Shown here: positions 1 through 4,295 of the stretch, piece after piece
How the letters are laid out: every line of letters begins with the position of its first letter
How positions within the stretch are numbered: position 1 is the first letter of the stretch
From: an uncultured Eubacteriales bacterium
Lineage (GTDB): Bacteria; Bacillota; Clostridia; Christensenellales; CAG-138
NCBI GenBank assembly: GCA_900540495.1
Contig: UQGA01000040.1
Location: forward strand, 1-6,620
DNA: 6,620 bases
Direction: 5' to 3'
Notes under the pieces: model-generated
What the model was told of the DNA's origin: nothing
What the model saw: only the letters and a program-made list of their open reading frames with translations
Database searches by the model: none
Program-made: the position numbers and the translations under genes

Positions 1-32
1 AAAATAGGGAGCGGGCTTGCGCCCCCGCTCCC
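1..32 (-). terminator. Intrinsic terminator inside left repeat copy
   Basis: A 9-bp perfect stem pairs 7-15 with 24-32 (GGGAGCGGG with CCCGCTCCC) around an 8-nt loop. On the minus strand it is followed by TATTTT (6-1). This is a rho-independent terminator geometry for leftward transcription. In the plus direction there is no T-tract, so it should act in one direction only. Confidence 0.65.
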
Positions 33-95
33 TCATTATCCGTTGACTTTCTTTTGGTCCTTTTCTTTCTAGAAAGAAAAGGACGAAACCAAAAA
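6..95 (-). repeat. Dispersed repeat, left copy (composite 3' element)
   Basis: Positions 6-88 match the reverse complement of 6533-6615 with 5 differences in 83 positions (at 18, 19, 23, 30 and 70) and no gaps. A looser match runs on to 95. Read on the minus strand, the direction in which spo0A is transcribed, the unit is a long AT-rich palindrome (84-57), a linker (56-33), and a GC-rich hairpin (32-7) followed by a T-rich tail. There is no open reading frame or transposase inside. It is likely a non-autonomous dispersed element or an amplified terminator module. The family name is not known to me. Confidence 0.9.
57..84. repeat. Perfect 28-bp palindrome within repeat
   Basis: Positions 57-70 are exactly the reverse complement of 71-84, giving a continuous 28-bp palindrome centred on TA at 70-71. 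One arm is almost purely pyrimidine and the other almost purely purine. As RNA it would form a long stem with a minimal loop. The second copy at 6537-6564 has the same 13-bp arms around a TG centre. Confidence 0.9.
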
Positions 96-118
96 AAAGC
101 CCCCCTGCGCGAGGGGGG
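91..118 (-). terminator. Strong intrinsic terminator, leftward
   Basis: Six C (100-105) pair with six G (113-118) around a 7-nt loop. On the minus strand the stem is followed, after one C, by eight T (the A8 run at 91-98). This is the best-formed rho-independent terminator in the window. It lies immediately next to the repeat copy and would stop leftward transcripts coming from the spo0A side or from a promoter within 119-400. Confidence 0.75.
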
Positions 119-229
119 AGGCGCAAAAGGGCGCGCAGGCGTAGCCGGGCGGCGCGATTGCGGGCGAACTGTGGCAGGCGTGCGGCGACGGTGTGAACGA
201 ATCGTTTTTATGCAGGGTATGCACGCCGT

Positions 230-318
230 TTGTCCACATTTTGCGCGACACTTTATCCACATTGTCCACTGTGTTATCCACAATCGCAAGGATTTCGGGC
301 TTTTTGTCCTGTGTATAA
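230..318. other. DnaA-box cluster; candidate oriC-like or DnaA-regulatory region
   Basis: Five 9-mers match the DnaA-box consensus (TTATNCACA, or the TTGTCCACA form common in GC-rich bacteria). They are TTGTCCACA at 230-238, TTATCCACA at 253-261, TTGTCCACT at 262-270 (last base off), TTATCCACA at 274-282, and TTATACACA on the minus strand at 310-318. Two are perfect classic boxes and one is a perfect TTATACACA. This density is far above chance in GC-rich DNA. A GC-rich patch (321-338) and then an AT-richer tract (339-400) lie to the right, as expected where a duplex-unwinding element sits beside boxes. dnaA and dnaN are not in the window, so origin function is inference. A DnaA-titrating or transcription-regulating cluster is the main alternative. 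Confidence 0.7.
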
Positions 319-363
319 CTCGTCTGCTCCGGTGGCGGTTTGTTTGAAGAAGATGTATATACA

Positions 364-394
364 GGTATACCATTCACCGGTTATCCTTTTTCAA
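364..394 (-). promoter_or_regulatory. Weak promoter-like hexamers, leftward
   Basis: On the minus strand, TTGAAA (394-389) and TATACC (369-364) are separated by 19 nt. A TG two bases before the -10 hexamer gives it an extended form. The spacer is two bases longer than ideal. Transcription from here would run through the DnaA boxes and stop at 91. The motif GGTATACC at 364-371 is self-complementary, so a plus-strand reading (TTGAAG at 344-349, 16 nt, TATACC at 366-371) is equally possible. Low confidence either way. Confidence 0.25.
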
Positions 395-399
395 AAGGA

Positions 400-432
400 C
401 ATGACGCCGCCCCCGAGGGAGGCGGCGTCATG
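400..432 (-). terminator. Probable spo0A terminator
   Basis: A perfect 12-bp stem pairs 400-411 with 421-432 around a 9-nt loop. On the minus strand it is followed by TCCTTTTG (399-392), a short, imperfect T-tract. It is the first strong hairpin downstream of the spo0A stop codon. In the plus direction no T-tract follows. The modest T-tract means read-through to the stronger terminator at 91-118 is plausible. Confidence 0.6.
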
Positions 433-527
433 CGGGATAGGGATGAGGGTCCTGCAAGGCCGGCGTACGGCCCTGCAAGCGGGCTTCCGGCAGAGCGCCG
501 GAAAAGGAACGGAAACGGGTGGTCCGG
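433..527 (-). other. spo0A 3' untranslated region with small hairpins
   Basis: No gene fits between the spo0A stop and its terminator. Two short 5-bp stems are visible: 487-491 with 497-501 (CCGGC/GCCGG) and 458-462 with 468-472. An 8-base direct repeat, CCTGCAAG, occurs at 451-458 and 472-479. None has a T-tract, so they are not terminators by themselves. Confidence 0.4.
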
Positions 528-1310
528 CTATACCGCTTTTTCGCGGCTCTGCTCCTCCATGAGCAGCTTGTCCGCCACGAGCGCAATGAATTCGCCGTTG
601 GTGGGCTTGTCGTTCTTGCCGTAGACGTTGTAGCCGAACAGCGCGTTCAGGTTTTCGATCTTGCCCCGCGTCCAGGCGACCTCGATGGCGTGGCGGATGG
701 CGCGCTCCACCTTGCTCGCGCTCGTGCCGTACCGTTTGGCGATGCCGGGGTACAGCTCCTTGGTGATGCGGTTGATCTTCTGCGGGTCGTAATAGACCAT
801 CCGGATGCCCTCCCGCAGATAATGATACCCCTTGATGTGCGCCGGAATCCCGGCGACGAGGAACACGGCGGTAATCTTCTCGTCGAGCGAGCGCGGCGGC
901 TGTGCATACCCCATCAAACCGCCCTGCTGCGCTTCGCCTTCGACCGTTTCGAGCGCTCGGCGGTAAACCGCCTCCGGCTCCACCGGCTTAACCATAAAAT
1001 ACCGCGCTCCCAGCGAGCAGCAGCGGCGCACCATCGATTCGTTGCGCATGGCGGATACGACGATGACGGCGGGCGGCAACTCCGGACACACCAGAGAGAG
1101 CTGTTCGAGTACGCCCAGACCGTCGATGTGCGGCATGATGAGGTCGAGCAGCAGGAGGTCGTACCGGCCGGCGCGCAGCTTTTCCAGGGCCTCGCGTCCG
1201 TCCGCAGCGGTATCGACCGCCTCGATGCGCTCCTGGGCGGAAAAGTATCCGCTCATGTTCTCCAGATAGCCCGTGTTGTCGTCAACGATCAGTACGCGAT
1301 AGTCCGCCAT
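528..1310 (-). CDS. spo0A: Sporulation transcription factor Spo0A
   Basis: This is a 260-residue response regulator, close to the usual family length of about 265. The receiver domain (about 3-122) has the acidic pair D10/D11, phospho-acceptor D56 in LLLLDLIMP, S86 and K108 of VKP. The effector domain (about 140-256) carries the diagnostic Spo0A segments HIKGYHYLRE (158-167), RITKELYPGIAKRYG (181-195), the recognition-helix region SKVERAIRHAIEVAW (199-213) and KPTNGEFIALVADKL (235-249). In the family, phosphorylated Spo0A dimerises and binds 0A boxes to start sporulation and stationary-phase programmes. I chose the ATG at 1310 because the receiver fold begins at once (MADYRVLIVDDN) and a GAGAGGGG ribosome site lies 10 nt upstream. 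An in-frame ATG at 1391 would add 27 residues unlike the family. The gene stands alone on the minus strand. spoIVB, its usual upstream neighbour in Bacillus and many clostridia, is absent here. Confidence 0.97.
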   Translation of the reverse strand: MADYRVLIVDDNTGYLENMSGYFSAQERIEAVDTAADGREALEKLRAGRYDLLLLDLIMPHIDGLGVLEQLSLVCPELPPAVIVVSAMRNESMVRRCCSLGARYFMVKPVEPEAVYRRALETVEGEAQQGGLMGYAQPPRSLDEKITAVFLVAGIPAHIKGYHYLREGIRMVYYDPQKINRITKELYPGIAKRYGTSASKVERAIRHAIEVAWTRGKIENLNALFGYNVYGKNDKPTNGEFIALVADKLLMEEQSREKAV

Positions 1311-1381
1311 ATTCCGTGATCCCCTCTCAAAATTTGCGCCCGCCGGCATGTCGGCTTGTCCATGTCCGCCGGTGCAACTAA

Positions 1382-1387
1382 ATTGTA
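1382..1387 (-). promoter_or_regulatory. Candidate spo0A promoter (extended -10)
   Basis: The minus strand has TACAAT at 1387-1382 preceded by TGC, which makes an extended -10 element (TGCTACAAT). No good -35 hexamer sits 16-18 nt upstream. It would give a leader of about 65 nt before the spo0A ATG. A weaker GAAT element with ACGAAAAA upstream recalls a sigma-H promoter, the form used for spo0A in Bacillus, but its spacing is uncertain. Confidence 0.45.
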
Positions 1388-1548
1388 GCAATCACCCATT
1401 CGCGGCGGTAGGGGTGTTTTTCGTCTGTTTTTGTCGGCGCAGGATCGAATGATCCCGAATTCTGCCGTTCGGGCGAATTCGACGGCGCGCGCGCGCGTCA
1501 ATCCGTGCCGATCCACGGGAATCCGCGCTGCGACGCAAGAAACGGGGT

Positions 1549-1577
1549 GTGACAGAAGCGGAAAAATAGGGTACAAT
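1549..1577 (+). promoter_or_regulatory. Sigma-A type promoter of the thpR-rlmH-thioesterase operon
   Basis: GTGACA (1549-1554) and TACAAT (1572-1577) are separated by exactly 17 nt. Each hexamer matches 5 of 6 consensus bases. Transcription would start near 1584, leaving a leader of about 38 nt that ends in a purine-rich ribosome site (GGGGAGGGGAAGGA, 1607-1620). It is the best vegetative promoter in the window. Confidence 0.75.
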
Positions 1578-1621
1578 GAAGGGGAATTACCACGGTCCGG
1601 CCCGCCGGGGAGGGGAAGGAT

Positions 1622-2143
1622 ATGCGCCTGTTCATTGCGATTGAATTGCCGGAGAGCGTGCGACGCGCCGTAGCCGGCACGAGCGACGCGCTGCGCGCAT
1701 TCGGCGCGCGGGGCCGGTTCGTACCCGCAGAAAACTATCACGTAACGCTCCGCTTCATTGGCGAGAGCAACGCGCTTTCCGATCTTGCGGATGCGATGCG
1801 CGATGCGGCGTGCGACTGCCGCCCGTTTGCGTTGCATCTCAACGGATATGGCGCTTTCTCCGGCAGCGGCGGAAACACCGGTTTTGTGCGCGTGGCGGGA
1901 GACAAGGAGGAGCTGTTTCGCCTGTATGAAACGCTGGAAGCCGCGCTGTGCGACCGGGGCTTCGGCCGCGGCCGCGGGCGTTTTGTGCCGCACATCACGC
2001 TGGGGCGCAACATCGTCGGCGACGAGGGGTTCTGTTCTTCGCCGGGCGAATCCTTTTCCGTGCGGCAGATCACGCTGTTTGAAAGCCGGCGCGAACGCGG
2101 TGGCGTACTCTACGTCCCGCTGCACCGGCAGCCCTTCTGTTGA
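1622..2143 (+). CDS. thpR: RNA 2',3'-cyclic 3'-phosphodiesterase (2'-5' RNA ligase family)
   Basis: This 173-residue protein of the 2H phosphoesterase superfamily has both HxTx signatures that define the active site: H40-V-T42-L and H124-I-T126-L, about 84 residues apart as expected. The start, MRLFIAIELPE, is the typical first strand of ThpR/LigT proteins, and the length is normal. The family opens 2',3'-cyclic phosphates on RNA to 2'-phosphates and can join tRNA halves by a 2'-5' bond in vitro. Its cellular role in bacteria is still unclear. The ATG at 1622 directly follows a strong purine-rich ribosome site. It is the first gene after the promoter at 1549-1577, and rlmH begins 22 nt after its stop, which suggests co-transcription. 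There is no sign of damage or unusual composition. Confidence 0.92.
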   Translation: MRLFIAIELPESVRRAVAGTSDALRAFGARGRFVPAENYHVTLRFIGESNALSDLADAMRDAACDCRPFALHLNGYGAFSGSGGNTGFVRVAGDKEELFRLYETLEAALCDRGFGRGRGRFVPHITLGRNIVGDEGFCSSPGESFSVRQITLFESRRERGGVLYVPLHRQPFC

Positions 2144-2165
2144 CAAACACCGACGGGAGGCCGGA

Positions 2166-2645
2166 ATGCACATTCGTATCGTATGCGTGGGCAAGCTCAA
2201 GGAACCGTATTTTCTTGCGGCGGAAGCGGAGTATCGGAAGCGGATCGCGCGCTTTGCGCCCGTCGAAGTGATCGAGGTCGCGGACGAACCGGCGCCGGAA
2301 ACGCTGTCCGACGCGCAGCGGCGGCAGGTATTGGCGCGCGAAGCCAGGCGGCTTCTGGAACGCATCCGGCCGGATGAACATGTGATCGCCCTTTGCGTCG
2401 GCGGTATGCGGCGCACATCGGAATCGTTCGCCGCACGCCTTGCTTCCCTGCGCGACGCTGGAACGCGCACGGTCACGTTTGTGATCGGCGGATCGCTCGG
2501 CCTTGCGCAAGAGGCGCTTTCCCGCGCGGCGGAGACGCTCTCGCTCTCGGACATGACCATGCCGCACCGCATTGCACGGCTCGTACTGCTCGAGCAGGTG
2601 TATCGCGCGCACAAGATCAACGCGGGAGAGCCGTACCACAAATAG
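2166..2645 (+). CDS. rlmH: 23S rRNA (pseudouridine-1915-N3)-methyltransferase RlmH
   Basis: At 159 residues this is exactly the typical RlmH length. It is a cytoplasmic SPOUT (knotted) enzyme that uses S-adenosylmethionine to methylate pseudouridine 1915 in helix 69 of 23S rRNA on assembled ribosomes. Family marks are the N-terminus MHIRIVCVGKLKEPYF, the SAM-site loop VIGGSLGL (106-113), the MPHRIARLVLLEQVYRAHKI segment (132-151) and the C-terminal GEPYHK (154-159). In the usual L-x-x-x-G region the sequence is LCVGG (76-80), a mild variant. I chose the ATG at 2166 because GGGAGG (2155-2160) lies 5 nt upstream and the alignment begins there. A longer in-frame extension back to 1758 overlaps thpR and is not real. 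In Staphylococcus aureus rlmH lies close to oriC, which is relevant to the DnaA boxes here. Confidence 0.97.
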   Translation: MHIRIVCVGKLKEPYFLAAEAEYRKRIARFAPVEVIEVADEPAPETLSDAQRRQVLAREARRLLERIRPDEHVIALCVGGMRRTSESFAARLASLRDAGTRTVTFVIGGSLGLAQEALSRAAETLSLSDMTMPHRIARLVLLEQVYRAHKINAGEPYHK

Positions 2646-2672
2646 AAGGAACTAACCCGGAGGAGCCCGATT

Positions 2673-3410
2673 ATGCAGAAGATCCATGCCGAAACGTTGC
2701 GCCTCGTGACGCGCGACTGCGACCTGTTCGGCCGCTGGCGGCCCGGGGCGATCCTCGAGGCCATGCAGGAGGCGGCCGGAGCGCATGCCGGGCTGCTCGG
2801 CGTAGGACGCGACCACCTGCTCGAACAGAACATTGTGTGGGTGCTCTCGCGTGCGGATATCCGCATGGACCGCTATCCCACCATGGGCGAGCGGGTGACG
2901 GTGGAGACGTTCCCGCACCCGTGCCTGCGCTTCTTCTTCCCGCGCTATTTCGTGTTCCGCGACGAGGCCGGCGCCGTGCTGGGCGTCGCCGGGACGCTCT
3001 GGGCGCTGGTCGATTGCAACACGCGGCGCGCCGTCGCCGTGCCGGCGGTCGCAGCCCGGCTGCCCGACAACGCCGATCTGACGGCCCCATTGCCGCTGCC
3101 GCGCGCCGTGCCCAGAGTGGAGGGCCGGGAGCGGCTGTTCCATCGCACGGCGGCCTATACCGAACTGGATGTGAACGGGCATGTAAACAACGCCCGCTAT
3201 GCCGACTGGCTGCTGGACGCGCTCGGCCTGCCCGTGCTGGAAAAAAAGTCGCTCGCCACGCTGCACATGCACTTTTCCGCCGAAATATTGCCCGAGGAAC
3301 GGCTGGACATGCGCTTGCTGCTGTCCGACGAGGCTTGTTATCTTTCCGGCAGCCTGGACGGCCGGACGCGCTTTGAGGCGGGTGGCTCGTTGCGGCCGAG
3401 AGAGACATGA
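2673..3410 (+). CDS. Acyl-[acyl-carrier-protein] thioesterase (FatA/FatB-like)
   Basis: This 245-residue protein has the double-hotdog layout of bacterial acyl-ACP thioesterases, which cut fatty-acyl chains from ACP to release free acids. The first hotdog (about 1-130) includes the family's EAMQEAAGAHA (29-39), WVLSR (56-60), the FFFPRYFVF segment (87-95) and WALVD with paired arginines (110-119). The second (about 150-240) carries the signature LDVNGHVNNARYADW (165-179). D166, N168 and H170 match the catalytic Asp/Asn/His spacing known from plant FatB. GGAGGAG (2659-2665) lies 7 nt before the ATG. The gene starts 27 nt after the rlmH stop, so it is probably the third gene of that operon. Chain-length preference cannot be read from the sequence. 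No fatty-acid synthesis genes are next to it, so its physiological role (membrane lipid adjustment or free fatty acid release) is open. Confidence 0.9.
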   Translation: MQKIHAETLRLVTRDCDLFGRWRPGAILEAMQEAAGAHAGLLGVGRDHLLEQNIVWVLSRADIRMDRYPTMGERVTVETFPHPCLRFFFPRYFVFRDEAGAVLGVAGTLWALVDCNTRRAVAVPAVAARLPDNADLTAPLPLPRAVPRVEGRERLFHRTAAYTELDVNGHVNNARYADWLLDALGLPVLEKKSLATLHMHFSAEILPEERLDMRLLLSDEACYLSGSLDGRTRFEAGGSLRPRET

Positions 3411-3455
3411 TCCGCTACCGCCAATGCGGTGCCCATACCGGTCGGAAACGACGGT

Positions 3456-3473
3456 TTAAGGAAATCTTAATGG
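3456..3473 (+). promoter_or_regulatory. Candidate response-regulator binding site (direct repeats)
   Basis: TTAAGG at 3456-3461 and TTAATGG at 3467-3473 start exactly 11 bp apart, one helical turn. This is the usual layout of tandem half-sites for OmpR/PhoB-family regulators. They sit about 45-62 bp upstream of the inferred start of the two-component operon, in the position for an activator. Binding by the neighbouring regulator is inference. Confidence 0.45.
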
Positions 3474-3505
3474 TTTTGCCCGGCTTTTTCGCCACAAAAA
3501 GGGTC

Positions 3506-3511
3506 TATACT
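3506..3511 (+). promoter_or_regulatory. Promoter of the two-component operon (-10 element)
   Basis: TATACT (3506-3511) is a 5 of 6 match to the -10 consensus, in an otherwise GC-rich setting and 30 nt before the regulator ATG. At 16-18 nt spacing there is no recognisable -35 hexamer. That region instead holds CTTTTT (3484-3489) and AAAAAG (3496-3501), which could pair. A weak -35 with direct repeats upstream suggests activator dependence. Confidence 0.55.
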
Positions 3512-3540
3512 GAAACCATCCCAAAGGATACGGAGGCAAT

Positions 3541-4245
3541 ATGGCGCAGATCTATACGATCCTCATCTGCGACGACGATCGGGACATCGTTTCGGCGCTC
3601 GACATCTATCTGCGCGCCGAGGGGTACCGGACGCTGCTGGCCTACAACGGCAACGACGTGTTGCGCCTCGTGGAACAGAACGAGGTGCACCTTCTGCTCA
3701 TGGACGTGATGATGCCGGGACTGGACGGCATCGCCGCCACGCTGCGCCTGCGCGAAACGCGCAACTTCCCGATCATCCTGCTTACGGCCAAGAGCGAGGA
3801 CAGCGATAAGGTGCTGGGCCTGACCGTCGGGGCGGACGACTATGTGACCAAGCCGTTTCACCCCATGGAGGTCATGGCGCGCGTCAAATCCCAGTTGCGC
3901 CGGTATACGCACCTGGGGTCCATCGCACAGCGGCCGGAGCGGCTCGTCATCGGCGGCATTGAGCTGGACGACGCTGCCAAATCCGTCACGGTGGACGGCG
4001 AGCCGGTCGCGCTCACGCCCATCGAATACAGCATCCTCAAGCTCCTCATGGAACATCCGGATCGCGTCTATTCCTCCCGCCAGATCTATGAGGCCGCCTG
4101 GAGCGATCCCGCCTACGGCGCGGAGAATACCGTGCCGGTCCACATCCGCCACCTGCGCGAAAAGATCGAGATCAATCCGGCGGAGCCGCGCTATCTCAAG
4201 GTCGTGTGGGGACAGGGGTACAAGATGGCGCGACAGGAGCGCTGA
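3541..4245 (+). CDS. OmpR/PhoB-family response regulator, VanR-like
   Basis: This 234-residue, two-domain cytoplasmic regulator has a receiver (about 6-120) with acidic D11/D12, phospho-acceptor D55 in LLMDVMMPG, T82 and K104 of TKPF. The stretch AKSEDSDKVLGL (83-94) followed by GADDYVTKPF is close to VanR-type regulators of Clostridia. A winged-helix DNA-binding domain (about 133-230) follows, with LTPIEYSILKLL, the recognition-helix region ENTVPVHIRHLREKI and the closing wing WGQGYKM. GGAGG (3532-3536) lies 4 nt before the ATG. Its partner kinase starts 50 nt downstream. No vanHAX-type resistance genes are nearby, so the VanR likeness reflects subfamily rather than proven glycopeptide function. 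Targets are unknown, though autoregulation through 3456-3473 is plausible. Confidence 0.94.
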   Translation: MAQIYTILICDDDRDIVSALDIYLRAEGYRTLLAYNGNDVLRLVEQNEVHLLLMDVMMPGLDGIAATLRLRETRNFPIILLTAKSEDSDKVLGLTVGADDYVTKPFHPMEVMARVKSQLRRYTHLGSIAQRPERLVIGGIELDDAAKSVTVDGEPVALTPIEYSILKLLMEHPDRVYSSRQIYEAAWSDPAYGAENTVPVHIRHLREKIEINPAEPRYLKVVWGQGYKMARQER

Positions 4246-4295
4246 TAGCGCTGCCTTTTGAAAAATTTGTCCGTCCGGATTGGGAGGAACGCCCG

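Larger units (their letters stand above)
119..399. other. Gene-free interval around the DnaA-box cluster
   Basis: No coding region is supported here. The short open frames across it have poor composition, no ribosome binding site worth naming, and run through terminator hairpins and the DnaA boxes. Positions 122-200 are GC-rich without recognisable signals. From about 201 to 399 the sequence becomes markedly richer in AT than the rest of the window and contains the DnaA-box cluster and weak promoter-like hexamers. Confidence 0.7.
1311..1621. other. Divergent spo0A/thpR intergenic region
   Basis: This 311-bp region has no gene. It holds the spo0A extended -10 (1382-1387, minus strand) and the thpR promoter (1549-1577, plus strand). 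It also has a 6-bp inverted repeat, CCCGAA at 1454-1459 with TTCGGG at 1468-1473, and a one-mismatch 0A box on the minus strand (CGTCGAA, 1484-1478). A 13-base alternating GC run lies at 1485-1497. The stretch between the two promoters (about 1390-1545) is where divergent regulation would act. Confidence 0.6.

Noticed and set aside
35..45. TTATCC in the repeat linker (and at 381-386) as further DnaA boxes
   Set aside because: The next three bases are GTT or TTT instead of ACA, which is too far from consensus.
54..377. Short open frames on both strands across the left non-coding region (about 95-110 residues)
   Set aside because: They run through the palindrome, the T8 terminator and the DnaA boxes. 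They have low-complexity basic composition and resemble no protein family.
519..1319. Long plus-strand open frame opposite spo0A
   Set aside because: It is the antisense shadow of spo0A, which has an unmistakable Spo0A protein sequence. GC-rich codon bias keeps the opposite frames open.
1485..1497. Alternating GC run (possible Z-DNA)
   Set aside because: Thirteen alternating bases are unsurprising in GC-rich intergenic DNA and no other signal depends on them.
2625..2645. 3' end of rlmH as an SCC-type attachment site
   Set aside because: Staphylococcal SCC elements insert here, but no cassette, recombinase or duplicated att sequence follows. The thioesterase starts 27 nt later.
1289..2866. 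525-residue minus-strand open frame spanning thpR, rlmH and the promoter region
   Set aside because: It is antisense to two well-recognised genes and a good promoter. Its Arg/Ser/Ala-rich sequence is typical of shadow frames.
3411..3440. ACCGC/GCGGT hairpin after the thioesterase as a terminator
   Set aside because: The stem is only 5 bp and no T-tract follows.
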